Origin: Eutrigla gurnardus
Lineage: Eukaryota; Chordata; Actinopteri; Perciformes; Triglidae
DNA length: 64,000 bases
NCBI GenBank assembly: GCA_963514095.1
Contig: OY741269.1
Location: 21,777,415 to 21,841,414 of the forward strand
Direction of reading: 5' to 3'
Shown here: in pieces, positions 24,421-55,630 of the stretch
Layout: each line of letters opens with the position of its first letter
Position numbering within the stretch: the first letter of the stretch is position 1
Translations under genes and position numbers: made by a program
The notes under the pieces: model-generated
The model's database searches: none
Told to the model about the DNA's origin: nothing
The model's input: the letters and a program-made list of their open reading frames with translations, nothing else

Positions 24421-26763
24421 TTTCTTCCTGGTGCTTCTTTCTTTTGACCTTCAGTGCAGCGATGTGGCCTTTGGAGAACACAGACTCTTCATACATCTCA
24501 TGTTCTTCTGCACTAATGAGGCTGATTTGCATAAAGAAACTGTGACAGATGTTTCAGCCTAACTCTACATATACAGTGTGTGTGTGTGTGGTGTGACATC
24601 ACTGACCTGTAAGCGTAAATATTATGAGTGGCACTAGCGATCTTCTTGTTCTCATACAGCTTCCCCAGGACCAGTTTGACCTGCAAGGAAACAGGAAACA
24701 TCGTGACACACTCTTCACGAGTCCCTTTTAATGTTAACTGAAAACTGCTGACGCGGGGATTCTGACCCCGCGCTCCGTCTCAGCGGATGTACGTTGCGAG
24801 AGAAAAAAATTGATGCTGTGGATGATAACTTCTGACATCATCTGTTGACTAACGAGCAGAATTAGTCAGCTGTTTATGAAGGAAAATCACATTTCCTATA
24901 AATAGACAAAGATATGACAGGAGTATTAATGTACTTAAAATCAACACATTCTCACTCGCAGCACGTCACATGCCGACGCTCGGCCAGAGGCCCTGAGCTT
25001 CATATATCACACCACAGATCTTTTCAAAATAAAGTTCCGTCTTCGCAGGGAGCTTCAGGTTAGGAAGCAAAACCATATTAGTAAGCAGTAGTCACGGTTT
25101 AAAATACTCAGCACGAATGTGGCCTGTAATGATGGTGAAAACGAGAAAAACGGTCCTGGAAATTCACTTTTTTAGTCAGTGAATGTCAGGAAACAGTCAA
25201 GGAATCTGACATTTGACTTAGAGTGGGAACCCTGGTTTCAGTCGAAACTCATATGAGCTGCTATTGTCTTCGTGGATTGAGATTTTTGTTTTTTTAAATG
25301 ATAACAGGCCATTCATTCTTGTTGATTCACCTGTTTGGGAGTTAGCACCGGTGCTGCGTGAGGCTGGAAGGTGCTGCGTCGGTCTGTGATGCAGCTTCCA
25401 TGTTTTATCGGAGGCATCTCGTCATCTACAGGACAAAATGTTACACATGAATTTGATTAAAATGTAATAAAATTAGCTTCTGTTTTACGTCTGTTGATTC
25501 ATAATGAGCCGTACCATCTGTGTGATCTACGAACAGATGGGTGTTTTCTGTGTTCAGCTTGAGAGTCCTGAAGTCTGGAACGTCTTCATCATCATCATCA
25601 TCTCCATCCACGTCCTCCTCAGCCGTCATGTTCACCTTCTCTGCTGGATCCACTAGGAAGCGGGAAGTCATGGAAGAAACCTATTGTCTCATTATGGTGA
25701 AACAGACTAGAGATGATGATTCTGTTTTGTTTTTTTACAGCTGCTGACTGATGTTAATTCTGGAGTGTTAAATGATAAAAAGGGAGGTCCAAAATTCTCT
25801 CTGTAACCCAGAATTTGGAGAATCAGTAATACAAAACAATAACTGTCTTCATGTAAGTAAGTTTCATATCTATAAGTTATGTTAACCCTGTTCAGCTCTC
25901 TCCCTTTAAAGGAAGGTGTGTTTGTTTTTAAAAGCTTTACAGCGAGTCCTCTACAAACAAGCATTTCATTAAAATGACTCCTGTTGAGCAACTTAATACC
26001 AAATTAGCATCACATGACCTTCACGCCGACACTGAAACGCCTTCATGATCTATAATGCCCAGACAGACGATTCATAATGGATGACGCCATTTAAGAAAGA
26101 TGGGATAACGCAAATTACGACATCAAGCTCCTCTCCTGTGGAACCAGCTCCTGGTTCTGGTCCAGATGGGTAGACACCTTGTCCACATTCAGGAGTCGGC
26201 TTAAGACTTTTTCTCTTTGATAGTGCTGAAGGTGCGTTCACACCAAAGGCAAAGCAAATGTTTCCTGCAGTGTTTCCTTCAAGTTAGGGCCGGCTCAGGC
26301 TTGTCTCGGACCAGCCCTTAGTCATGCTGTTCTAGACTTATACTGTTTCACACCAACCGGAGATTTCTTATCCGAAAAACTTTATTTTGTGGCAGGCAGA
26401 AGATCAGGAGATTTCCATTGACCAACAGATTTCATAAAAAATATTGCTCAGTCATTTTTTATAATAATTACAGATGCAGTTCTGTTTGTTGCGGGGACAG
26501 GGTGTTTTTTTCAGAACAATTAGGTGTTTTTTTTTTAGGGGGCAACAGACTTTTCAGTCCAATTTTTTCAAACGTTTTTTTCGGCCGGTCCAGAGAATGT
26601 ACGACAAACACCGCTGGCTTGAGATCAGCTGACAGCGATAAGAAAAACAGCACATTGAAAGTTGAACTATTTACGAATCAAACAATATCTCTGTGATGAT
26701 GTGAAGCTGAGTGATGCCGATAAACACTCACACTTCATATGGATGGTCTCATTCAACCAAGCG

Positions 26764-26801
<38 letters not shown>

Positions 26802-29800
26802 TTTCTTGCTTTTTCGTGTCTTTTGTTATTTTTGCTGCCTTTTCATTTCCGTTCCTGTGACGTCTGCGTCGCCTCATCTCAATGTGAAGAAGCTGTCAAT
26901 CCCATGCTGAGTGCCAGTTCGACTTATTACCACATGAATCGCAGCCAAAGAGGAACAATTCATACCAAACAACAATGGTGGGCACCGTTAATATTTCTCA
27001 GGCTTGTTGCTCAAAAAGAGTCTGCCCTGATAATGGATCCTGCCGGTCCAGCCGGTAGATAACCGAGACAAGAAATCCTGTTGCACACAATCTTTAATTT
27101 GGGCATCTTTTACACTTTTTTTTTTTTTTTTGCACTTCAAAAGACTCTGCCGAGGCAACAGAAGCTATTACTCAGATATCGATCTTAATTCAATGCAGTC
27201 AGTCAATGTCAGACCAGGAGGGTTTTTTTTTCAAATGCTCTCTTCAGGTCTTTGTGCTCATCTTTTCACAGCTTTAGACCACATCAGATAGTCCTCGTAG
27301 TAATGGAGGAGCGCCTCAGATGGAGGACGCGTTTAGACGGGACCTCGGGTGAGGAAGTAGATTCATCTTGATACGATTATTTGCTTATAAAGAAAAAAAA
27401 AACCCAGTTTAATACATGAGCTGTTGATAAACAGTGAAGGTTTATCGGAGCCGAGCTGTTAACATGTGGATGTTATCGTGTTCTCCAGCTGATGAAGTCA
27501 GATACCGACGCTTCCTCACGCCCCCCTCGCCGTCTGATACCGACGCTCAAGGCATCCCACAAGAGTCGGGCCTTCAAGTCACTAGTGGGCTGTTGGTGGT
27601 CTGCCGGCCTAAAGTGGACACAGCTTTCGTGATCAAGGCCCCCCCGAGGATCGAGGAAAATAAGTCTGTCCTCTCAAAAATTCTCTCCTGAAACACGCTT
27701 TTATCGGAAAGCATATCCTGATTTTATACTGGGACAAGTCGTCCTCCAATCAGAACATCGGTGGTTCAATTCCCAGCTCCTCCAGTCTGCGTGCCGAAGT
27801 GCCCTTGAGCAAGATACTGACCCCCAAATTGCACCCCGGACGCTGTGTGTGAATGTAGACTGAATGTATTGAAAAGTGCTACTGAAATGCTAGTCCATCC
27901 GAGTCATATCCTTTAATTCATTGTTATTTTTAATCTTGCCATTGTTTATGTTTAAGCTTGTGTTTCATCATCCACCTTGATGTTTTATTTTCTCTGTACT
28001 TTATTTTGACAATTGCCATATTCGGATGTAAACGTGTCATTATCAGAAGCTCGGAGAAATGTGCTTCGAGAGTGTGACTACGTAGTTTAAAGACCGAAAA
28101 AACAAACACAGGACTTTCAAACAGGAGGTCTGTGTTCGTGTCCCCAAAAATGCCGTCGTTACTCCGTTCTCATATTACATTGTACCTATTTTTAAACCCA
28201 ACCCCGGCTGCTGGAGGATTAAATAAATCTAACTGGACCAGTGCGTTAAAGATTCCTGCTCTCTCTCTGTTATGAAGTAAACCCGACAGCTCAGAGGAAT
28301 ATCTGTCGAGTGTAATTTCAGAGTCTCTCAAGTGATGAACTTCATTTTCCACACCTCACCTGTTTCTGAGCTCTGGGATTTCTCCACGAGGAACTCCCGG
28401 ATCCTCTCCACCCACAGGTAGAGGAGGCTCTCCCCCGCATGCTCCCTGTCAAAATAAATATATCTTAGGTTGGAATTATGGAGGTTAATATTAGCGTGCA
28501 TGTGTGTCGTGGCGAAGCACTCACACGTAGAGGTCTTCCAGGCTGTTTGCCAGCACCGTCCTCTCAGGGCCTCGCAGCCACGCTGCACTACAAAAGCCGA
28601 GAGCAAAACAAGAGGGTCATCGAGCAGGAAAAGACGAGTGGGCTTCTGAGATTCAATTTGAAAAGATGCTCACTTGATCTGGTAGATGGGTGGGGCGGCG
28701 CTCGGGTAATCAGGCGGGAGAATTATCTGATTGATAAAAAAAAAAAAGAAATCATGACTGCGAATGCATTTAGGATTAATATATGTGCTGAGATTTCGTT
28801 TTTTCTCCACCTGCAAACACGCTGTGAGTTTGGGCTCCTCCAAGTCACTGGATATTTTGATGCAAAATATCCTGGACGCCTCATCGATGACGCACCACTC
28901 GTCCCCGTAGATGGACGACAGAGCCTCGACCTCCTCGATCTGAACCAGAGGAAAATATCAATAATGTGTCATTTCAGAATATGGACAAGTGACGGACTGA
29001 AGACTTCAATCTCTGAATCTAATGTATTTTGAAAAGTGTTTATCAGGCTTTGACAGACTTTGGCAAAACGCCATTTTCTTACCATCCACCATGGTCATGG
29101 AATAATCTCCAAAAAGCTCTTAAAATAAAAACATTAATTTCTATTAATGATTTTAAGTATATCATAAAGAATGCAGTGAGGGAGGAATGTCATTGTTTGA
29201 GGTCATTGTGCTTGAATAGCTGTCACTCTGTTTTATTTTTCATTTGTATTATGTACGTGTTTTATATAGTTTATTTTGTATGGCTGCTACCTGGGCCATG
29301 TCTCCCATGTAAAATATCCATCCATCCATCATCTACCGCTTATCCTGTATTCAGGGTCGTGGAGGGGCTGGAGCCGATCCCAGCTGTCATTGGGCAAAGT
29401 ACACCCTGGACAGGTCGCCAGTCTATCACAGGGCCGACATGTAGAGACAAACAACCATTCATGCTTACATTCACACCTACGGGCAATTTAGAGTCATCAA
29501 TGAACCTATCCCCATCCTGCATGTCTTTGGACTGTGGGAGGAAGCCGGAGAACCCGGAGAGAACCCACGCTTACACGGGGAGAACATGCAAACTCCACAC
29601 AGAAGGAAAACGAACCCGACCCGGGAATTGAACCCGGGACCCTCTCGCTGCGAGGCAACAGTGCTACCAACAAGAAAAATCCTATTGTTCACAGACACAT
29701 CAAAAGCACACAAAATTAAAGTTTCTTTTAACCGGTCATGTAGGAGTCACAACATCCTAACATCCCTGCGCGGGCCTGCGAGGGCCCTCAACCACAGGGC

Positions 29801-30472
29801 CCCTGCAGAGGGTCGTGGTGTTGACAGCCTCAGTGCATCAGTGGATGAGAGCTTCCTTCCATCGAGGATATTTTGGCTACTTGATGGGTGTCTAATTAAT
29901 GCCTGCAGGACAGGCAGATACTTGGATCTGCCCGACCACCATCTGTTTTGGGCAGCTGCCGTCTGGCCGGCGGCGGCGTGGCCTCAGGGCCCGAGTTTTT
30001 AATCGGCCAACCAGGCTATTTGTTTTTTAATCTCTATCACACACTTCTCTAACGCAAACATGCAAACAAATATGAGCATTTACACCTTTACACAGCTACT
30101 ATATACACATTATTATTATTATTATTATTATACACTATGAACTTACATTATGAAAATGGCAGTTATGAAGTATATGATACTTGACATTATGAATCATAAA
30201 ATACTTAATAAATTTGTTGTTTGTGTTGTTATAAAGCACTATGGATATGTATGAGTGCTAATAACTATGATTATATATGGTGCTATAAAGCATTAGTTTA
30301 AGTATGCGGTGGACTGTCCAGACATAATTCATCATAATCTGTGGTTCAACACAAGCGAGAAAAGACAGTGAACGAATCTTGCCAACTTCACCAGAGAGGT
30401 TGTAAAAAAAAAAACTCGTCTTACTTGATCCTGAAGATCTCCTTCGTCTTCCGGATTGATGACGTCAGCCAT
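13431..30472 (-). CDS. impact: IMPACT (RWD + UPF0029 protein), 323 aa, 11 exons
   Basis: The exons, in order of transcription, are 30425-30472, 28811-28939, 28674-28726, 28525-28587, 28360-28445, 25515-25652, 25331-25425, 24607-24680, 24167-24257, 16408-16542 and 13431-13490. Every junction is GT-AG and the phases sum to 972 nt (323 aa plus stop; human IMPACT is 320). The N-terminal RWD domain (about residues 17-125; EVEALSSIYGDEW, PPDYPSAAPPIYQ, LLYLWVERIREFL) binds GCN1 in the known family. An acidic linker (EEDVDGDDDDDED) follows, then the UPF0029 domain (KLYENKKIASATHNIYAYR, ED-DGETAAGGRLL, VVVSRWYGGILLGPDRFKHI) and a lysine-rich tail. The known role is cytosolic inhibition of GCN2 activation, which preserves translation under amino-acid stress. 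The start is the first ATG, in MADVINPEDE. Intron 9 is unusually long (7.6 kb) and the exon 9 donor is gtcatc. The gene lies head-to-head with osbpl1a. Confidence 0.97.
13491..16407. other. impact intron 10
   Basis: 2.9 kb with no other gene. A degenerate (ATGTTATTGGC)n-like stretch lies at about 16030-16170. A gtggggggggtgggggtgggg-type C-rich run lies near 13981-14004. Confidence 0.7.
18384..18454. repeat. (CA)n microsatellite, about 71 bp
   Basis: Uninterrupted CA dinucleotides in impact intron 9; the long cysteine-valine reading frame across it is an artefact. Confidence 0.95.
19083..19354 (+). mobile_element. tRNA-derived SINE, full-length-looking copy
   Basis: The head has an A-box-like cagaggtggggcgagt and a B-box-like ggcggtttgaatcccgg. 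A body follows (cctccagtctgcgtgccag) and the tail ggtgctatataaatgccag. A second copy shares the order at 27727-27900. It is an RNA polymerase III-type retroposon by structure; I did not assign the family. Confidence 0.7.
21486..21781 (+). repeat. Dispersed repeat R1 with CTCF-like core
   Basis: Starts at gaaaaatgaagccaactc, has ccaccagggggtga at 21539-21552, then tatagaagtctatgag, tctcaatctctagtttcaag and gagtcaaacagaccagaaag, and ends after tgctgattgatgggtcg. Confidence 0.8.
21803..21904 (+). mobile_element. Partial fish SINE/LINE segment
   Basis: Contains ctgcgtgggttctctccggg and cccacagtccaaagacatgc, matching the reverse complement of the copies at 29316-29670 and 60227-60603. Confidence 0.65.
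24167..25652 (-). CDS. impact: impact exons 6-9: acidic linker and first half of UPF0029
   Basis: Exon 6 (25515-25652) holds the Asp/Glu linker. Exon 7 (25331-25425) includes TDRRSTFQPHAAPVL. Exon 8 (24607-24680) and exon 9 (24167-24257) carry the most conserved residues (ENKKIASATHNIYAYR; YCEDK, QDCEDDGETAAGGRLLHLL). Confidence 0.97.
24372..24418. repeat. (CA)n microsatellite in impact intron 8
   Basis: About 47 bp of CA repeat between impact exons 9 and 8. Confidence 0.92.
26764..26801. repeat. (ATC)n microsatellite
   Basis: About 12 copies of TCA/ATC; overlapping poly-Ser and poly-Ile frames are artefacts. Confidence 0.92.
27727..27900 (+). mobile_element. tRNA-derived SINE, shortened copy
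   Basis: Shares caagtcgtcctccaatcaga, the B-box-like ggtggttcaattcccagc, cctccagtctgcgtgcc and a tail near aaaagtgctactgaaatgc with the copy at 19083-19354. Confidence 0.65.
28360..30472 (-). CDS. impact: impact exons 1-5: RWD domain
   Basis: Exon 1 (30425-30472) encodes MADVINPEDEGDLQDQ. Exons 2-5 (28811-28939, 28674-28726, 28525-28587, 28360-28445) encode the RWD fold, including the YPSAAPPIY loop typical of RWD proteins. Intron 1 is 1.5 kb; introns 2 to 4 are short (79-84, 86 and 79 nt). Confidence 0.96.
29029..29290 (+). mobile_element. LINE (L2/Rex-like) ORF2 C-terminal fragment
   Basis: The translation FSYHPPWSWNNLQKALKIKT then INDFKYIIKNAV has the PxxWNxLxxxLK...FK pattern found at the C-terminus of fish non-LTR retrotransposon ORF2. 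It is an isolated remnant; the family is uncertain. Confidence 0.5.
29316..29670 (-). mobile_element. Fish SINE/LINE copy (tRNA-like head, ATGG tail)
   Basis: On the minus strand it runs from a tRNA-like head with a B-box-like gggttcaattcccgggt, through tgcatgttctccccgtgt and cccacagtccaaagacatgc, to tccagcccctccacgac, and ends in ATGG repeats. About 90% alike to 60227-60603 by eye. Confidence 0.8.
30110..30132. repeat. (ATT)n microsatellite
   Basis: About seven ATT units in impact intron 1. Confidence 0.88.
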
Positions 30473-31185
30473 TTGTCCAGCTAAGTGTTGGCTTTTAAAA
30501 ATATGAAATGAATTAAGTCAACAAAAACAAAACAACAACAAAAGGAGATTGTATATAATTTAAGGCACGTGAACTACATGTTGACATCCAGCCTACAGGC
30601 ATGATGTGTCGACGTATAACAGCTTCCGGGTCAAAGGGTTCCAATTCAAACAATAAAAAAGGGTTACGACAAAACAACGCAAAGGACAAGGCTGCATTTA
30701 CTTTATGAACACACAATTAATAATTAATCATTTGTATAAAAGAACGCGTGACTCATTTGTCGCTGGAAACGCTATTCTGCGTTTAAAAATCGCAGGCGGA
30801 GGTTTTATTTTGAAAAGGCGTCGACTGTTTTTGATGGGCGAGTTCCGGTCCGCGCAGATCAGCTGATGTCGGTGTAAACAGAGGACGGACAGGCAGACAG
30901 CTGTTTATGTCTCCATCGGCGTAATGTTGAGGACGATAAACGGGGAGGGGGACGCGCAAGCGATAGAGTGATGTAGTAAGTGACCGCGTGACGGCAGGAA
31001 GTGGCCGCGTGACGTGCAAAAAAGTGACAGCGCGTTGTGCGCCGCTCGCGCCGCAGTAGACTAGCAGCAGGAAGCGGCTCAGAGGGGCTTAAGGCATCAC
31101 ATGCAGCTCCACAGAGGAGGCCTGTGCGACCGCAGCTGGATCCCCCACCTGGATACCAATTCTTAGCACGCGAACATTTGGCGCA
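30473..31185. promoter_or_regulatory. Divergent promoter region of impact and osbpl1a, with candidate osbpl1a exon 1
   Basis: The ATG of impact (30472, minus) and the presumed 5' UTR of osbpl1a (plus) face away from each other. The block about 30810-31180 is the most CpG-rich in the centre of the window and contains two gcgtgacg motifs (CRE-like TGACG). It ends at a good donor, GGCGCA|gtaagt at 31186, which would make 31185 the 3' end of a non-coding first exon that splices to 35166. Inference from composition and splice signal only. Confidence 0.5.
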
Positions 31186-31211
31186 GTAAGTGTACTTGTG
31201 TGTTATACAAC

Positions 31212-31610
31212 CATATGGAGTCGACCGATGGGTCGTTTTCAGGGCCGATACCGATTATTACTAATTTGAAATCGACATTTGTCTGCAGCAAAAAAAGAGA
31301 AAAAGTTTCACAAACTTTTAACATAAAAACTTTGTTGAAATTCCTTATAGCATATTTTTGATTCACAAAAGTGACCTGAACATAAAAAGTGCAGGCAGCT
31401 ATCAGTAGCTTTATTGTGAAGTTGAACAAACAAACAAGCAAACAAAATAGTTCTCTGATTGTTTTAAATAAAAGTTAAAATAAATGAAATAAAGACCAGA
31501 GAGTAATAGCACATTTTAAATTAAATTATTTTAACAGCAAATCTGCTTAAAAAAATACAGATAACCAGAAAAAAGCTGAATATTGGCACCGATAATCAGT
31601 CAACCCCGAA
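31212..31610. mobile_element. Possible MITE
   Basis: The left end agtcgaccgat...ggccgataccgatta and the right end ggcaccgataatcagtcaac are imperfect inverted repeats around an AT-rich body. The terminal match is short, so this is tentative. Confidence 0.3.
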
Positions 31611-33647
31611 TATATACATATATATTGAGATAAGAATCATGCAAAATGATATAACAAACAATAGTACCAGAAACAAACAAAACAGCCCAGATCAGAAAAC
31701 AAGCCTACAGGACGTAACGGTTGTACAATGTAAATATATGTTTACTACAAGTACTAGGGGCTGGCAATATACGGATATACCAATATTGTGATATGAGATG
31801 TTTTTTATGATTCTATTATTTTTTCATCGTATTTTATGGATTAGCACTCTAGAAATAAAGTTTATTATTATAAGTATTTATTCACAATTATCCCTAAAAT
31901 GTGGTTTTCAAAAAATTGTGTCATAGATATGTAATGCCATAGTAGGTTCTACAAAAATGTATGTTTTTTATTGGTACATTATCGGTCCAGCATCGTAATA
32001 GGCTGATATCGGCCCATTAAATGGGCCATCATCATACAGCAACTTAGTTAAAATGAAATATTAATAAAAGGAATTACAATTCTAGTGGTAAACTTTTTCA
32101 TACAGCAAAGAAATCATCAAAACTTAAGTAGGAATCAAAAAAGAACATAGAACTCAATTGGATGAATTGGCCCTGTCAAGACATCAATCAAGCTCAATAT
32201 AGGCCCAATATCTGTATCTTATCCTTATTTTTAAGTATTAAAGTGATGTGATTTGTTTTAACTAACCAGACTTAATTGCTTATTACATTGTAGATTTGGA
32301 TTAAAAACACAAAATATAATTGATACTTTAAGTATATTTTGTTGCTTTTGTAATTTAACTTAAGTAAAAAATGTTGAATGCAGGACCTGAACTTGTGACT
32401 GAGTACTTCTGTACTATGGTATTGCTGCTTTTACTTGAGTTTTTACAGGTTCAGTCAGAATCCTGTCCAGGATCACATAGAACCGATCTGCTTCGTGGAA
32501 TATTTGTGAGATATTCCAGGAAACAGTTTGAATATAACGTAACACCTACGCTCATCACTACTCCAGTGGTATGATATTTTTTCCAGATTTTACATTCGAG
32601 ACACAGAAGAGAACGTGGAGGGTTAAACGGGGGGATAACACATGTCTTCTCTGATTCTGAACTGGGTTGATTTTGTTCCAGACTGATATTTTCTTGGCGT
32701 AGCTCCAATTGTCCTCCCGTGTCTCCTCATTAATAGTCAAATGATAATACCTTCTCCCATGTGTTATTCTAATGATGCATCAGCTCGGTTTGTGTCGTCG
32801 GGTTGCAGCTGGCATCACTTCAGTCTGATTATACATAACAAATTCAGCCTCCGACTGCCTCGATTTCAGCTGAACAAGAAATGATTCCGTTTTTTTATTT
32901 TATTTCAAATGTTTTCATGAGATATAAGATTATTTGATAAGATAAATAAACGCTGAATAAATAAATACATATTTTTAGATCAATCATCCCATCCCTAACT
33001 TTAAAAGTCCCATATTGTAATAATTTAGATTTTTTAATGAATTTATTTTTGTGATGTCACAACTGTGATGTCGCAATTGTACAATATTTAGACCGTAGAC
33101 ATTTAGATAATTTCACACTTTTTGGGGCCCACAATTTTTTTTTTTATTAAACCATCCAGGATATTTGGAGGGGAATTGATTTATTTATTTAATTTTACGA
33201 CTGTCAAAGAAGTGTAAAACATAGAATATCTCGCTCGAACATAAAGTAGAGTAGAAGTAAAAGTGTAGTAGCACAAAATGGGGAAAAATACCAAAGATAT
33301 TCAATTTACTGTCAAATAAGACAAAAACAGCCAAAGCAAAACAATATATATATATATATATATACTGTTTATTCATAATAATTGAACAAAAGTACGCATT
33401 AAATAGGATTTTAATGGAAAAGCTCCCGATTAGCCTCTACACAGTACAGTTAAGGTGTGCAGGTGTTTGCAGTGATTGCAGTAGAGAGACAGTCTCGGTG
33501 TCACTTGCTTCCTGATCCCAGCAAAACCTGTTTCAGCCGCAGTTGACACTTTCTCAGATTGCAGATGTCTGATTTGTCTTCTTCTGTTGAGGCAGCTAAT
33601 TATGTTAAGTTAATTTGTGCTGTAGCCATGTGATGTGACATCACACA

Positions 33648-33649
<2 letters not shown>

Positions 33650-33729
<80 letters not shown>
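33650..33729. repeat. (CT)n microsatellite, about 80 bp
   Basis: Uninterrupted CT dinucleotides; the poly Glu-Arg frame on the other strand is an artefact. Confidence 0.95.
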
Positions 33730-33733
<4 letters not shown>

Positions 33734-33903
33734 GCCAGCATTTTATGTCACATATATAGAAGGTCATGTGGACTCGGGAGTGTATAAAGGGGAAAAGGAC
33801 TTCCTTCCTTCCTGTAAAGCTGGTCTGGTGACTGACACCTTTTGTAATCATCCTACACAAAACGCACTCTTGTGACTTCCTCATGATGATTAAGGAGCGT
33901 TAC

Positions 33904-33906
<3 letters not shown>

Positions 33907-33953
<47 letters not shown>
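33907..33953. repeat. (CA)n microsatellite
   Basis: About 47 bp of CA repeat, 180 bp from the CT tract. Confidence 0.93.
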
Positions 33954-33955
<2 letters not shown>

Positions 33956-35171
33956 GGAGATCTGAAGGGGTTCACTTTAAAGATGCACTCAGCTGATTTT
34001 ACACATCAGGTTTGCTCGTCACAGAGAGTCCTTTCTGACACCGTCACAGTAATCTGCTTTGCTGTGGAGGCAATATATTTATTTTATTTTTTTGTCGTGT
34101 TACAAGTGGCGAAAGTGTATACAAAGCAGGGAGGGCCTTATGAAAGACACTGTCCAGATGCATTATGGGAAATGTGGGATTTCCAGTGTTTCTGGAGCTT
34201 GACCATAAGGACTATAAGTCGGTTGGATTTGTTTTTCCAACATGGTGAACATCATACTTAGCAATACTTTTAAGCATTGTCATTGGAGCATGTTAGCATG
34301 CTAATGTTAACATCTAGCTCAGTACAGCCTCATGGATTCCGCTAGCTTGGTTGTGGACTCGAACCCTTTTTTATGGAGATGTGTCTGATTGTGGCAAAGA
34401 CGGGTATTCCGATACTAATAATGTAAAATTGCCAGCAGTGTCACGTTTAGTGGAGCTTTGAACTTTATTTATTTATTTATTTGTTTATTTGTTTATTTGA
34501 CAGTGCACAGCTTCTTAGCTGTACCAGTTATCTATGAGCTAATTTACATCACTTTGCCAGCGTGATTTTAAAGGATGGACCTACCTCGGATACTGAGGAC
34601 AAGCTACATATGCTAATAGCTAACAACCAGAACCAGCGTTGCATTGAGGAAGTTGAGAAGAACAGAAAGTGGGTGTTCTTGTAACAAACAAATACGCCAC
34701 TGTCACATGAGTGTGAGAAGACATCTCCTTAAGCTTGTGTTGACCACAGGCCTGATTTCATGCGGCTGCGTCTGACTAAAAAGTCATTGACCTCCAGAGA
34801 AGGGAATAATATGTTTTAAGACTCGTTCATGCACCACTTTATTATTATGTTTTCAGGATCGTCCTTCCATCTGTATTGACGTACTTATACGTCCCGTTGC
34901 TCGTGAATCAGAAATCTCAGGAAGGGATTTCTTCAAATTCGACTCCTCCAACGCTGCCAGTTCTGAGGAAAAAACCCACATTCTCATATTATAATTTTTT
35001 TTGGTCATTTGGCTCTAACTGATTAGTAATAAGCATTAACCCTCCTGCTGTGTTTCTTTTCAGCGACTCTGTTCTTCTGAAAGCTTCCTTTTAATAACAG
35101 CTGAGTCACAGAATTGAAAAGCGTCTTTCTTTTATGTTTGTTCCTGTTTTGCGTTTCCTCTGCAGAGGTCG

Positions 35172-54792
<19,621 letters not shown>

Positions 54793-55630
54793 ACTGGACA
54801 TTTCCCTGCACAGAGAAATGACAGACAATACAGCGTCCTTCACACGGAGCTGCAATACCTGCTTTTCATTTATTTTATTTTTTTAAATGGAATAGCGACG
54901 GCGACTACAAGCAATAATACTTAAACTGTGTGGCCTTAATCTACTTTATGATGGTAAAGTTGTGCATGAAAAAATGTCAATAATCAATATTTAAAATGTA
55001 AAATTGCTTTACAATGCTTGGCATGTAGCATTTGTATTTACCTTGAGACCCGTTTTGTTTCTGTTCCTGATGGACTCGGAGCCCAGAGGAGAGGTGTTGA
55101 TGCCCAGGGCTTCGTGGTAAATAGTTCATAATAGTGCTTTGACTCTATACTTGTGTATATATACTTTACCTCTATACTTGTGTATGTATACTTTACACCG
55201 TTTCAACCAGCAGTGACCTCATCGTATCGTTGACATTCCCTCTGGACAACAAACTGTCAGAACCACTAGCAGTCAGTAAACATGACGTTCATGTTTCTCC
55301 TCTTGTATTTTGCCTTGTAAAAAAAAAATCATAATCACCATAACACGCAGTATACTTTCTATATCAATATTACATTTGACTGGTTTTGATTGTTTCCCCT
55401 CCCACTGTGGTTTTTATGAAGCACAGATAAGATTTGAGTTATGTGAAGATGTTTATTCATATTTTTTGTGAACTCCTAATCTGCGTGTATCAACCTGTCA
55501 GACGGACCAAACAAAGTCGATTGGGGGGTCACATGGTGTTGAAGGTATTGGATTTTATGGCATTTGGCCTCCATACAGATCGTTGAAAGTATTTTATTGG
55601 AAACTGAAATAAAACACTTCAGTGGATTTT
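54793..55630 (+). other. osbpl1a: osbpl1a 3' UTR
   Basis: Non-coding DNA after the stop; the first clear AATAAA is at 55608-55613, giving a 3' UTR of about 840 nt. Nearer cleavage sites cannot be excluded. Confidence 0.6.
55608..55613 (+). terminator. osbpl1a: Candidate polyadenylation signal of osbpl1a
   Basis: Canonical AATAAA (gaaataaaac) followed within 30 nt by a T/GT-rich stretch (gtggattttttgttttacc). Confidence 0.55.

Larger units (their letters stand above)
25653..28359. other. impact intron 5
   Basis: 2.7 kb with no gene. It carries an (ATC)n microsatellite (26764-26801) and a SINE copy (27727-27900). Confidence 0.75.
28940..30424. other. impact intron 1
   Basis: Mostly retroelement sequence: a LINE reverse-transcriptase tail (29029-29290), a fish SINE/LINE tail in minus orientation (29316-29670), then an unclassified GC-rich block (29750-30000) and an (ATT)n run (30110-30132). 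Confidence 0.7.
31186..35165. other. Presumed first intron of osbpl1a
   Basis: 4 kb with no coding signal. It has two AT-rich inverted-end elements (about 31212-31610 and 31754-32050), a (CT)40 tract (33650-33729) and a (CA)n tract (33907-33953). Confidence 0.6.

Noticed and set aside
29586..30002. ORF with RRKTNPTRELNPGPSRCEAT, similar to one at 60499-60726
   Set aside because: Translation of the SINE/LINE copies at 29316-29670 and 60227-60603; no real gene.
31754..32050. Second possible MITE (ggctggcaatatacggatat ... gctgatatcggccc)
   Set aside because: End similarity is too short and imperfect to support a separate element call.
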